From assembly GCA_016219875.1 (NCBI GenBank), contig JACRJZ010000123.1, positions 30,595 through 94,594 on the forward strand: a DNA stretch of 64,000 nt, given 5' to 3'. This document shows, in pieces, positions 8,740 to 16,891 of this stretch (the stretch's first letter is position 1; every line of letters begins with the position of its first letter). Below the pieces are notes generated by a model that worked only from the letters and a program-made list of their open reading frames with translations, did not search any database and had not been told where the DNA came from. The stretch is from Verrucomicrobiota bacterium (lineage in GTDB: Bacteria > Verrucomicrobiota > Verrucomicrobiia > Limisphaerales > JACRJZ01). Both the position numbers and the translations under genes were made by a program.

Positions 8740-9112
8740 AAGGCAGGGCTGCCTCGATCTCGTTCCGGCGCGCGGCTGTCCCAGCCGCAGCAACCACGAA
8801 CGATACAAGGCTGCATCAAACTCCCGCTCGGCGCACCGGGTAGCGCAGGTTTTCAACCTGCCGTAGCGCCGACTTGCAGTCGGCCAGGCCGTGAAATTTC
8901 CAGCCAGCTTGCCTCTTCCTACGCTCGCCGGTTGGAAAACCGGCGCTACGGCAGACTGGAGAGTCTGCGCTACGAGTGCGCCCGAACCGAGCTGGATGCA
9001 GCCCTGCGAACGACCGAGCGACTCGGGAAGATGCTTGGCCCGACGGGTTCTGAGCGTGGCTGCGGCTGGGACAGCCGCGCTCCGGGCAGCGCCAGACCGA
9101 GTTTGAGGCCAC
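8740..9112. repeat. palindromic element B1 with nested C1
   Basis: The left arm contains GCGCGGCTGTCCCAGCCGCA (8769 onward) and the right arm TGCGGCTGGGACAGCCGCGC (9061 onward). Outer ends near GGCTGCCTCGATCTCG (left) and CCGAGTTTGAGGCC (right) are also inverted. A full C element (8809-9003) sits between the arms. The spacer between ccoG and ccoH (8694-9191) holds nothing else except short tandem repeats. Confidence 0.85.
8809..9003. repeat. palindromic element C1 (inside B1)
   Basis: The ends GGCTGCATCAAACTC and GAGCTGGATGCAGCC are inverted. The core has stacked small hairpins: GCAGGTTTTCAACCTGC, GCCGACTTGCAGTCGGC, CCGGTTGGAAAACCGG and GCAGACTGGAGAGTCTGC. A close copy lies at 17922-18116. 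Confidence 0.88.
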
Positions 9113-9160
9113 CCCGCCCACAAGGCCGACCGACACGGCCCGTTTGTTGCCGCGCCCCAC

Positions 9161-9191
9161 TTTGAACTTGGAACCTGGAACCTGGAACTTC
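9161..9191 (+). repeat. heptamer tandem repeat after ccoG
   Basis: TTTGAACTTGGAACCTGGAA and onward, a 7-nt period (GAACYTG), directly adjoining the ccoG stop codon. Confidence 0.75.
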
Positions 9192-10664
9192 TCATCGGTC
9201 CTCCCTTGGGCCGATGAAGCCGGTCTTGACGGTTTGGAGTTTGCGACCGTTGGCATACACGCCCACCACCAACGGCGTGGTGCCGCTTTTCATCACCGTC
9301 GTCGGCAACTTGATCAACACCGAGGTCTGCGCGAGTTTCTGCGGCGCGACGACGATCTCCTTACCCATCACCTGCAACTCGCCCGGAACGTTCTCCAGCT
9401 TGAGTTCGATGGGGATTTCGCGCGAGGTCTTGTTCACGACGCGGATCGTGTAGAGGTTGCTGAACTGGCCGTCGGGCATCTTTTGGAACAGTGTCCCTTG
9501 CGCGCGGAGGATCGTGGCTTCCACATCGGAACGGCTGAACAGCAGAAAGGCCAGCAGCCCGCCCAACGCAAACAGGAGCACGGTGTAGCCCGCGAGGCGC
9601 GGCGTAACGCGGAGCGGCTCGCTCTTTTCGATGCCGTTGAGCGAGGCGTAGCGGATGAGGCCCTTGGGGCGGCTTACGCGGACCATGACGTCGTCGCAGG
9701 CGTCGATGCAGGCGGTGCAGTGGACGCATTCCATTTGCGTGCCGTTGCGGATGTCGATGCCGGTGGGGCAGACGTTCACGCACTCCTTGCAGTCGATGCA
9801 GTCGCCGCGGCCCACGGCCTTGCGCTGGTCCCAGGTTTGGTTGCGGGACAGGCGGCCGCGCAGCTCGCCGCGGTTGTAGTCGTAGGCGACCACGATGCTG
9901 TTCTCGTCCAACAGCGTGGACTGAAGGCGGCCATAGGGGCAGATGAAGGTGCAGGCCTGTTCGCGGAATCGGGCGAAGATGCCGTAGAAGACCAGCGTGA
10001 AGAGGCTCATGAAGCCCAGCCCCTCCAAATGTTTCGCCGGGTTGTCCGTGATGATCTGGAACAACTGTTCGGTGCCGATGATGTAGGCGAGCAGCGTGTT
10101 GCCGATGACGAATGATAGCGCGAAAAAGAGGGCGTGCTTGACGCCCTTTCTCAGAATCTTGCCGGCGTTCCACGGGGACCGGGCCAGGGCGCGCTGCTTG
10201 TGGGCGTCGCCTTCGAGGAGATACTCGATCTTCCGAAACACCATCTCCATGAGCACGGTCTGGGGGCAGAGCCAGCCGCACCAAAGCCGGCCATAGGCAG
10301 CCGTGAAGACGATGATGCCCGTGATATAGACCAGCAGGGCGACGGCGAAAATGATCATGTCCTGCGGCCAGAAAATCTGGCCGAGGATGACGAACTTGCG
10401 CTCGACGATGTTCAGCAGCAGGAGCGGGTTGCCGTGGATGCGGACGAACGGTCCGGCAAACATGATGGCCAGCAAGACCACGCTCAACCACGCGCGGGCC
10501 TGGTGGAAACGCCCGTGCGGTTTGCGCGGGAACAGCCACTTGCGCCGGCCTTCCTGGTCGGCGGTGGAGAGGCGGTTGCGGAAGTCTTCTGGGCCGGGGT
10601 TCGGGGGTGTTGCGCCCGAACCAGGACCGATGCCGCGAAGAGATGAGGTGTGGGTGGAACTCAC
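9192..10664 (-). CDS. ccoG: cytochrome c oxidase accessory protein CcoG (FixG)
   Basis: A 490-residue polyferredoxin-type membrane protein needed for cbb3 oxidase maturation; CcoG homologues have been linked to Cu(II) reduction. It shows several membrane segments, the motifs CGWLCPQTVLMEMVFRKIEY and CTFICPYGR, and a double 4Fe-4S ferredoxin segment (CIDCKECVNVCP and CVHCTACIDACDD). An Ig-like C-terminal domain follows a late membrane segment. I chose the GTG at 10664 (VSSTHTSSLRG) because it is the first start after the mazE stop; a longer reading overlaps mazE. Second-from-upstream in the cbb3 assembly block, it is separated from ccoH by ~500 bp of repeats. Confidence 0.92.
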   Translation of the reverse strand: MSSTHTSSLRGIGPGSGATPPNPGPEDFRNRLSTADQEGRRKWLFPRKPHGRFHQARAWLSVVLLAIMFAGPFVRIHGNPLLLLNIVERKFVILGQIFWPQDMIIFAVALLVYITGIIVFTAAYGRLWCGWLCPQTVLMEMVFRKIEYLLEGDAHKQRALARSPWNAGKILRKGVKHALFFALSFVIGNTLLAYIIGTEQLFQIITDNPAKHLEGLGFMSLFTLVFYGIFARFREQACTFICPYGRLQSTLLDENSIVVAYDYNRGELRGRLSRNQTWDQRKAVGRGDCIDCKECVNVCPTGIDIRNGTQMECVHCTACIDACDDVMVRVSRPKGLIRYASLNGIEKSEPLRVTPRLAGYTVLLFALGGLLAFLLFSRSDVEATILRAQGTLFQKMPDGQFSNLYTIRVVNKTSREIPIELKLENVPGELQVMGKEIVVAPQKLAQTSVLIKLPTTVMKSGTTPLVVGVYANGRKLQTVKTGFIGPREDR

Positions 10665-10677
10665 AGCGACCGTCGAT

Positions 10678-10905
10678 TTACGGGCCGAAGGAGACTTCGG
10701 AGTGGCGGTTCGTGTCACGAATGCCGGCAACGAGTTCTCGCAGGCGATAGCGCTTCCGATGGCGCGGTTTCAGGAGGATCCCGTCGCTGTTGCAGCATAG
10801 TTCCACCTGTTCGCCTTCCACCAAGCGGGCTTCGGCGGCCAGTGTCTTGGAAATTCGCAGCGCCAGGCTGTTGCCCCATTTTTGAATCATCGTTGTTTCA
10901 CTCAT
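10678..10905 (-). CDS. orphan MazE/AbrB-type antitoxin
   Basis: A 75-residue protein with the AbrB/MazE swapped-hairpin sequence IQKWGNSLALRISKTLAAEA followed by LVEGEQVEL and a basic segment. Its ATG at 10905 overlaps the ccoP stop by 8 nt, and ccoG starts 13 nt after its stop, so it is locked into the oxidase operon. No mazF-like toxin is present on either side. The C-terminus stops at NRHSEVSFGP, where MazE proteins usually continue with a short toxin-contacting tail (as in E. coli MazE ending in a Glu-Val-Trp). It may be a domesticated DNA-binding protein or a decaying antitoxin. Confidence 0.82.
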   Translation of the reverse strand: MSETTMIQKWGNSLALRISKTLAAEARLVEGEQVELCCNSDGILLKPRHRKRYRLRELVAGIRDTNRHSEVSFGP

Positions 10906-11482
10906 AAATGTTCGGCCCCGTCTGCTTGGGCGCCTGGTCTTCGCGCGGCTTGGGATTGGGCGGCGTGGTGCCGCGCAGGGTGTAGATGTAGCTGGCGGCG
11001 GCGTAAATCTCGGTCGGCTTGAGGGTGCCTCGCCACGTCACCATGCCTTTCTCCGGCACGCCGTTCCAAATGGTCTTCAGGTTATCGGAGAAACTCGATC
11101 CGTGGATCCAATAGTCGTCCGTGAGGTTGGGGCCGACCAACCCGCCGCCGTCGGGACGATGGCAGGGCGCGCAGTTGCGCAGGAACAGCGCCTTGCCCTG
11201 GTCGAGCACGGCGGCGTCCTTGGACGGCTCGGCGCTGGGGATCGTCGCTTCGAATTTCGACATCGCCGCGATTTTGATTTCGTTGCCCACCTTCATTTCC
11301 CGGTCGTACTCCGCGGCCATGAGCGGGCCGGCGCGGAGGACATGGAAGTACACCAGGTAAAACGCGGCGAAGATCGTGCAACCATAAAACAGCAGCACCC
11401 ACCAGCGGGGCAGCTTGTTGTCGAGTTCGCGGATGCCGTCGATTTCGTGATCGAGCAGCAGAGGGTCGTGGTCGTCATTCAT
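10898..11482 (-). CDS. ccoP: cbb3 oxidase subunit CcoP, mono-haem
   Basis: A 194-residue membrane-anchored cytochrome c that delivers electrons to the CcoNO core. It has the CcoP N-terminal motif DGIRELDNKLPRWW, one membrane helix (WVLLFYGCTIFAAFYLVYF), and a single cytochrome c domain with CAPCH and a methionine-ligand region near GMVTWRGTLKP. Classical CcoP carries two CxxCH haem sites; only one is seen here. The ATG at 11482 (MNDDHDPLLL) overlaps the ccoQ end by 8 nt; a longer in-frame reading would overlap ccoQ far more. Confidence 0.92.
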   Translation of the reverse strand: MNDDHDPLLLDHEIDGIRELDNKLPRWWVLLFYGCTIFAAFYLVYFHVLRAGPLMAAEYDREMKVGNEIKIAAMSKFEATIPSAEPSKDAAVLDQGKALFLRNCAPCHRPDGGGLVGPNLTDDYWIHGSSFSDNLKTIWNGVPEKGMVTWRGTLKPTEIYAAASYIYTLRGTTPPNPKPREDQAPKQTGPNIYE

Positions 11483-11690
11483 GGCGGAGTTCGGGGTTGG
11501 AGAGGTTTTCGAGGTCGGAGTCGGTGTCGGCGCCGTCACGCAGCGGCGCTTCGCTCATGGAATTCAGGTAGTCTTTCTTCAGGCGAAGCGCCCAGACCAG
11601 CATCGCGGCAAAGAAGACGAAGAACAGGACCAGCGAAGTGATTCCGTAGAGGCCGACTCCGCCGATGCCGCTGAGAACATTTTGGATCAT
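11475..11690 (-). CDS. ccoQ: CcoQ-like small cbb3 subunit
   Basis: A 71-residue protein with one membrane helix (GITSLVLFFVFFAAMLVWAL) followed by a charged cytoplasmic tail. Size, topology and position between ccoNO and ccoP match CcoQ/FixQ, which stabilises the oxidase. Sequence similarity in this family is low, so the call rests mainly on topology and context. The start ATG at 11690 is preceded by an octamer tandem repeat rather than a clear ribosome-binding site. Confidence 0.8.
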   Translation of the reverse strand: MIQNVLSGIGGVGLYGITSLVLFFVFFAAMLVWALRLKKDYLNSMSEAPLRDGADTDSDLENLSNPELRHE

Positions 11691-11697
11691 GGGGCGA

Positions 11698-11731
11698 AGG
11701 GAAGCGTTAAAGGGTTGAAGCGTTGAAGCGT
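11698..11731 (-). repeat. octamer tandem repeat before ccoQ
   Basis: On the minus strand CGCTTCAA CGCTTCAA CCCTTTAA CGCTTCCC, ending about 7 bp before the ccoQ ATG. The same unit forms the outer ends of element H (7191 and 7390). Confidence 0.78.
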
Positions 11732-11739
11732 GAGGCAGC

Positions 11740-13881
11740 TCACTTCGCCGACGCGGTGGACGGCGCCAGTTTGATGTCCGTGCCCAGGCGCTGCAAGTAA
11801 GCGATCACAGCAATGATCTCGCGGTTCGTTGGCGCCGTGACCATGCCGGTCTTCAGATTGGCCACCACCTTGACGGACTGCTCGGCGAGTTCCTTTTGCG
11901 CCGGACCGTTCTCGTAGCCGCCAGGATACGGCACGCCGATCTTGCGCAACGCCTTGATGCGCGCCGGCAGCCCCGAGGTGTCGAGCGTCTGCGTCAACAG
12001 CCACGAGTAGCGCGGCATGATCGAGCCGGGCGAGGTGGAGCGCGGGTCGTCCATGTGGTTATAGTGCCACGCGTCGGGATACTTGGCGCCCACGCGGTGG
12101 AGGTCCGGCCCGGTGCGCTTGGAACCCCAGGTGAACGGATGATCGTAAATGAACTCCCCGGCCTTGGAGTACTCGCCGTAGCGTTCCGTTTCAGAACGGA
12201 ACGGGCGCACCATCTGCGAATGGCAACCCAGACAGCCTTCGCGGATGTAGATGTCGCGCCCCAGCAACTCCAGCGATGTGTAAGGCTTCACGGACGAGAT
12301 GGTCGGCACGTTGCTCTTGATCAGGTAGAGCGGCACGACTTCGATCAAACCGCCGACCAGGATCGCCACCGTCGTCAGCACGGTGAAGGTGACCGGCTTG
12401 GCCTCCAGCCAGCGATGGCCGCCGTAAGGGCCGTGCTCTTTTGCGGGGGCCTCGTTCACCAACGGCGCGGCCTGGGCTTCCGTTTCTTCTTCCAGCTTGC
12501 CGCTCTTGGCGGTCTTGAAGAGGTTGACGGCCATCAGCACCACGCCCGAAACGTAGAGCACGCCGCCGGTGGCGCGCAGCATGTGCAGCGGAATGAGCTG
12601 CAGAGCGATCTCCAGGAAGTTCGGGTATTGCAGGAAGCCATCGCTGGTGAATTGCTTCCACATCATGCCCTGGGTGACGCCGCTGACGTACATCGGCACG
12701 ACGTAGAACATCATTCCCAACAGCGCGATCCAAAAATGGTAGTTCGCCAACTTGGTGGACCAAAGCTTCGTGTTGTAGAGCCGTGGGAAGATCCAGTAGA
12801 GCACGCTGAAGGTGAGAAAGCCGTTCCACCCCAGCGCGCCGGTGTGGACGTGGGCGATGGTCCAATCCGTGTAATGCGAGAGCGAGTTCACGCCTTTGAT
12901 CGCCAGCGTCGGGCCTTCCAACGTGGCCATGCCGTAGGCCGTCACCGCCACGACCATGAACTTGAGCATCGGGTCCTGGCGCACCTTGTCCCAGGCGCCG
13001 CGCAGGGTGAGCAGGCCGTTCAACATGCCGCCCCACGACGGCGCGACGAGCATCACGCTGAAGACCATGCCGAGCGACTGCGCCCAATCCGGCAGCGCGG
13101 TGTAGAGCAGGTGGTGCGGCCCGGCCCAGATGTAGATGAAGATCAGCGCCCAGAAGTGAATGATCGAAAGCCGGTAGCTGAACACGGGCCGGTTCGCCGC
13201 CTTCGGCAGGTAGTAGTACATCAGGCCCAGGTAGGGCGTGGTCAGGAAGAAGGCCACCGCGTTGTGGCCGTACCACCACTGCACCAGCGCGTCCTGCACG
13301 CCGGCATAGACGGAATAGCTCTTGAGGAAACTGGCCGGCATTTCCAGCGAGTTGAAGATGTGTAGCACCGCCACCGTGATGGCCGTGGCGATGTAGAACC
13401 AGATCGCCACGTACATGTGCTTCTCGCGGCGCTTGAGGATGGTGCCGAAGAGATTGATCGTGAACGCGACCCACACCACCGCGATGGCGATGTCGATGGG
13501 CCATTCCAGTTCCGCGTATTCCTTGCTGGTGGTGAAACCCAGCGGCAGCGTGAGCGCCGCGGCCACGATGATCGCTTGCCAGCCCCAGAAATTCAGCCAG
13601 CTCAAGGCGTCGCTGAACATCCGCGCTTTGCACAGCCGCTGGAGCGAGTAATAGATGCCCATGAACATGCCGTTGCCCACAAAGGCGAAGATCACGGCGT
13701 TGGTGTGCAGCGGACGCAGCCGGCCAAAGGTCGTGAACGGCAGGTTGAAGTTCGCCCCTGGAGAAAAGATCTGCGTGGCCACCAGCACGCCGGCGGCCAT
13801 GCCGACCATTCCCCAGACGACCGTCGCGATGGCGAAGGCCCGGACGATCTTGTTGTCGTACTTGAAGGTTTCTACGTTCAT
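11740..13881 (-). CDS. ccoNO: fused cbb3 oxidase subunits CcoN-CcoO
   Basis: A 713-residue fusion. Residues 1 to about 480 are CcoN, the haem-copper catalytic subunit with about 12 helices. Ligand motifs are visible: PLHTNAVIFAFVGNG, WWYGHNAVAFFL (CuB His), AGPHHLLYTALP (CuB His-His) and DWTIAHVHTGALGWNG (haem His). A linker (about 470-500, KLEEETEAQAAPLVNEAPAK) leads to CcoO, a membrane-anchored mono-haem cytochrome c with GCLGCHSQMVRPF and a later MPRYSWLL methionine region. The enzyme reduces O2 to water with high affinity and pumps protons. The ATG at 13881 overlaps the ccoS stop by 4 nt. N-O fusion is known in several phyla outside Proteobacteria. Confidence 0.96.
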   Translation of the reverse strand: MNVETFKYDNKIVRAFAIATVVWGMVGMAAGVLVATQIFSPGANFNLPFTTFGRLRPLHTNAVIFAFVGNGMFMGIYYSLQRLCKARMFSDALSWLNFWGWQAIIVAAALTLPLGFTTSKEYAELEWPIDIAIAVVWVAFTINLFGTILKRREKHMYVAIWFYIATAITVAVLHIFNSLEMPASFLKSYSVYAGVQDALVQWWYGHNAVAFFLTTPYLGLMYYYLPKAANRPVFSYRLSIIHFWALIFIYIWAGPHHLLYTALPDWAQSLGMVFSVMLVAPSWGGMLNGLLTLRGAWDKVRQDPMLKFMVVAVTAYGMATLEGPTLAIKGVNSLSHYTDWTIAHVHTGALGWNGFLTFSVLYWIFPRLYNTKLWSTKLANYHFWIALLGMMFYVVPMYVSGVTQGMMWKQFTSDGFLQYPNFLEIALQLIPLHMLRATGGVLYVSGVVLMAVNLFKTAKSGKLEEETEAQAAPLVNEAPAKEHGPYGGHRWLEAKPVTFTVLTTVAILVGGLIEVVPLYLIKSNVPTISSVKPYTSLELLGRDIYIREGCLGCHSQMVRPFRSETERYGEYSKAGEFIYDHPFTWGSKRTGPDLHRVGAKYPDAWHYNHMDDPRSTSPGSIMPRYSWLLTQTLDTSGLPARIKALRKIGVPYPGGYENGPAQKELAEQSVKVVANLKTGMVTAPTNREIIAVIAYLQRLGTDIKLAPSTASAK

Positions 13882-14138
13882 GCGTGTGCGGTCACTGGTT
13901 GGTGGTTCGTGGTTGGTGGTTGGTGGTTCGCCGTCCCGCCATGAGCAACGGACAACGAACTACGAACGTTCACAGGCGTGGAAGAGTTCTCCCGGTGGGC
14001 GTCTTCGTCCATCACCACCCGCAGCGCCGGCGTGCAGGTGTCTTCGTACTGGCCCGACTTCACCGCCCAGATGAAGCCGGCAAGGAAGGCCACGGCCACG
14101 CCGAGGCTCGCCAGGATGCAAATCAAGATCACGCTCAT
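13878..14138 (-). CDS. ccoS: cbb3 oxidase assembly protein CcoS with repeat-encoded tail
   Basis: CcoS is a small membrane protein needed for cofactor insertion into cbb3 oxidase. Residues 1-46 are canonical: one helix (VILICILASLGVAVAFLAGF), then WAVKSGQYEDTCTPALRVVMDED. CcoS proteins usually end soon after this point. Here a further ~40 residues follow, ending NHQPPTTNHQPVTAHA; this last part is encoded by a heptamer repeat array (13897-13930). The stop overlaps the ccoNO start. The tail is probably a repeat-driven extension rather than a functional domain. Confidence 0.85.
   Translation of the reverse strand: MSVILICILASLGVAVAFLAGFIWAVKSGQYEDTCTPALRVVMDEDAHRENSSTPVNVRSSLSVAHGGTANHQPPTTNHQPVTAHA
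13897..13930 (-). repeat. heptamer array inside ccoS 3' end, before ccoNO
   Basis: On the minus strand units such as CACCAAC and CACGAAC repeat with a 7-nt period; it ends ~16 bp before the ccoNO ATG. It is translated in ccoS as NHQPPTTNHQP. Confidence 0.82.
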
Positions 14139-14165
14139 ATCGGTTCGTCGAGATGCTGCACGAAG

Positions 14166-16835
14166 TTACGTTGCCCGCTTTGAAATCGGTTCCAAGTCAA
14201 AAATCACGCCGCTGCGCCGCCCCATCCACTGCGTCATCCCGCACGCCAGCGCCACCACCGTCACCGAACTCAGCGGCATCAGCACAGCGCAGATCAGCGG
14301 CGAGAGCACGCCGGCTGCGGCGATGGACACGCCCGCGAGGTTGTAGAGCGCAGACACCGCGAAGCCCAGCCGCACCGTCCACGCCGCGCGCCGTGCGAAG
14401 GCCAGCATCGCCGCCAGCCGCGGCACCTGCGCCGCTTCCAGGATCACGTCGCTGGCCGGCGAAAACGCGCCGACCTTCTCGACCACCGCCACGCCCACGT
14501 CGCTTTGCTTGAGCGCACCGGCGTCGTTCAGGCCATCGCCCACCATCATCACGGTCTTGCCGGCATCTTGGAGCCGGCGGATGAAACCGAGTTTGTCGAG
14601 CGGGCTTTGGTTGAAGTGCAGCCGGGCGTCGTCGCCGAAAAGACTCTGAAACCGTTCACGTTCGCGCTCGTTGTCGCCGCTCAAGAGCGCCATCTCATAG
14701 CGTCCGCCCAGTTCGCGGATCAGCCGATCCGCCTCGGGCCGCAGCGTGCTGGAGAGCACGAACGCGCCGCGATAGCGGCCGTTGATGGCCACATGGACGA
14801 CGCTGCCACCCGTAGGACAGAAGTCCCGCCTGTCTCCATCTTCCGCCTCCGACGACAAGCGCGGCGCTGGTCCTACTTTCACCCCACGCCCCTCCAACCA
14901 CTTCTGGTTGCCAACCCAAATCTCCCGACCCTGCACCTGTCCCTCAATACCGCAGCCCGGCGTTTCGAGAAAGGAGCGCACCGGCTCCGGGAAGTGGCGA
15001 TCCGCCAGCGCCTCGCTGATCCGCACCGAGTGCGGATGCGTGGAGTGGCGGGTGAGAGAGCAGAGCCACGTGGCCTCAGCATTGGACAGATCCGTCTGAT
15101 CCGACCGATTCGACCCATCCCCCACAAACGCCACCGCATTCGCCCCTGTCGCCGTCAGCGTGCCGGTCTTATCGAAAACGATCGCGTTCACCTGCGCGAG
15201 CCGTTCCAGGACCAGGGCGTTCTTGAGGAACACGTTGAGCCTGGCCAGAAGCCGTTGCGCCGTGCCGAGCGTGAATGGCGCGGCCAACGCCAGCGCGCAC
15301 GGGCACGCCACGATCAGCACTGAGGTGAACGCTTTCAACGCCCGCGCCGGATTCCCCGTCGCCACCCAGAACACCGCCGCACCCAATGCCATTGCGATCA
15401 CGATGAACGTGAAGCGCCGGCTGTAGCGATTGGTGAGCGTGTTGAGGTTGTCGTCGCGAACTTTCTGGAACGCCTCGTGGTTCCAGAGCGAGGTCAGATA
15501 ACCTTGTGAGACGGGCTTCACGGTTTCTACCTCGATGGCCCCGCCCACCTGCTGGCCGCCGGCGTAGAGATAGTCGCCTTCCGCCTTCGCCACCGGCTCG
15601 GACTCGCCTGTAACGAAGCTGTAGTCGATGAAGGCCGGCCCGCCGAGCAGCTTCGCGTCCGCCGGGATGAGTTCGCGGTTGCGGATGACAAGGCGGTCGC
15701 CGACCTGCAGTTGGGAAATCGAGACGCACTCTTCCTTCGCCTCCGTAGCAGCCGACGTGAGGAGGCTCTGACTTGATTCCCTATTCCGCGTTCCGCATTC
15801 CGCACTGGAAGATGGAGCCTCCTCACGTCGGCTGCTACGGAGGCGCGTCACCGACAGCGGAAAGAAACTCCTGTAGTCCCGGTCGAACGCCAACCGGTCA
15901 TGGGTCTTCTGCTGGAAGAGCCGTCCACACAAAAGGAAGAACACCAGCCCTGCCAGCGAATCCAAGTAGCCTTCGCCCCGCGCGGTGAGAATCTCGAACG
16001 CGCTTTGCGCATAGAGCGCCGCCAGCCCCAGCGCGATGGGCACGTCGAGCGTGAGCACCTTCTGCCGGAGTGACAGCAACGCCGACTTCCAGTAGTCGCC
16101 CGCGCTGAAGACCATCACCGGCAGCGCGAACGCCAAGCTCAAGTAGCCGAACACGCGCTGGAGGACCGGCCCGTTGAAACTGTCCAGGCCCAGATACAGT
16201 GGCAGGCTCAGGAGCATGATGTTGCCGAACCCGAAGCCCGCGAGGCCCACTTGCAGCCACTGCCGCCGTCGCGCGGGATTGAACTTCCGCTTCTCCAGTT
16301 CGCCCAGCGTCAGCGCCGGCTCGTAGCCGATGGACGCCAGCAGCGCGACCAGTTCGCTCAGCTTGAGCTGCTCCGGCGAGAAGGTGATGGCCACTTCTCG
16401 TTTCGGAAAGTTGACCTGCGAGCGCCCGACTCCCGGATGCAAGCGGAACAAGTTTTCCAGCAGCCACACGCAGGCCACGCAGTGGATCGCTGGAATGCGA
16501 AACGTAACCTTGCTGATCTTGCCGTCCGTGAAGTCCAGCAGGCGACGCTGCAACTCAGCCTCGTCGAGAAACGCCCATTGCTCCTGTTTCGCGGCGCGGC
16601 GCACTTTCACGCCCGGCGTCTGGCCCAAGTCGTAAAAATGGCCCAGCCCGCTCTGGGTAAGGAGGTCGTGGACGATGAGGCAGCCCTGGCAGCAAAAGAC
16701 TTTCTCGGCTTCGGCGAAGGTGTCGTCCGGGCACAGCTCGCCGCAGTGGAAGCAGGCCGCACGTTCGCCCGGCTGGGTCTGACGACCCGCCGGGGCTTGC
16801 GAGCCAGCCGATGTTGTGTCCGTTGCGCTTTGCAC
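14166..16835 (-). CDS. ccoI: cbb3 maturation copper P-type ATPase CcoI (FixI)
   Basis: An 889-residue P1B-type ATPase that exports copper across the inner membrane for cbb3 oxidase. In order: an N-terminal Cys cluster (CFHCGELC, FCCQGC), an HMA-like domain with IHCVACVWLLENLF, membrane helices, actuator domain (PAFIDYSFVTGESEPV), the ion-site motif ACPCALALAAPF, phosphorylation loop DKTGTLT, and hinge motif MVGDGLNDAGAL. Two insertions stand out. Element E1 (15743-15840) adds about 35 residues before the actuator domain, and a 4 x 9-nt repeat (15085-15120) adds a Ser/Asp/Asn-rich loop in the nucleotide-binding region. Both keep the frame open. The start is a GTG at 16835 preceded by GGGAG. 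Confidence 0.94.
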   Translation of the reverse strand: MQSATDTTSAGSQAPAGRQTQPGERAACFHCGELCPDDTFAEAEKVFCCQGCLIVHDLLTQSGLGHFYDLGQTPGVKVRRAAKQEQWAFLDEAELQRRLLDFTDGKISKVTFRIPAIHCVACVWLLENLFRLHPGVGRSQVNFPKREVAITFSPEQLKLSELVALLASIGYEPALTLGELEKRKFNPARRRQWLQVGLAGFGFGNIMLLSLPLYLGLDSFNGPVLQRVFGYLSLAFALPVMVFSAGDYWKSALLSLRQKVLTLDVPIALGLAALYAQSAFEILTARGEGYLDSLAGLVFFLLCGRLFQQKTHDRLAFDRDYRSFFPLSVTRLRSSRREEAPSSSAECGTRNRESSQSLLTSAATEAKEECVSISQLQVGDRLVIRNRELIPADAKLLGGPAFIDYSFVTGESEPVAKAEGDYLYAGGQQVGGAIEVETVKPVSQGYLTSLWNHEAFQKVRDDNLNTLTNRYSRRFTFIVIAMALGAAVFWVATGNPARALKAFTSVLIVACPCALALAAPFTLGTAQRLLARLNVFLKNALVLERLAQVNAIVFDKTGTLTATGANAVAFVGDGSNRSDQTDLSNAEATWLCSLTRHSTHPHSVRISEALADRHFPEPVRSFLETPGCGIEGQVQGREIWVGNQKWLEGRGVKVGPAPRLSSEAEDGDRRDFCPTGGSVVHVAINGRYRGAFVLSSTLRPEADRLIRELGGRYEMALLSGDNERERERFQSLFGDDARLHFNQSPLDKLGFIRRLQDAGKTVMMVGDGLNDAGALKQSDVGVAVVEKVGAFSPASDVILEAAQVPRLAAMLAFARRAAWTVRLGFAVSALYNLAGVSIAAAGVLSPLICAVLMPLSSVTVVALACGMTQWMGRRSGVIFDLEPISKRAT
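15085..15120. repeat. in-frame 4 x 9-nt repeat J1 in ccoI
   Basis: Four degenerate nonamers: GACAGATCC, GTCTGATCC, GACCGATTC, GACCCATCC. It encodes the loop DGSNRSDQTDLS on the minus strand. The array at 30672-30707 has the same length and design. Confidence 0.75.
15743..15840. repeat. palindromic element E1 inside ccoI
   Basis: Left arm CCGTAGCAGCCGACGTGAGG and right arm CCTCACGTCGGCTGCTACGG are exact inverted copies. The loop carries a heptamer array (ATTCCGC GTTCCGC ATTCCGC). Copies of the same arms lie at 36245-36331 and 54902-54989 in spacers. Here the element is translated as part of ccoI. Confidence 0.93.
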
Positions 16836-16891
16836 GGTGACGCTCCCGAATGTACGGGACGCAGTTCTCTATCAGCCGGTGAGCCGCCCGA

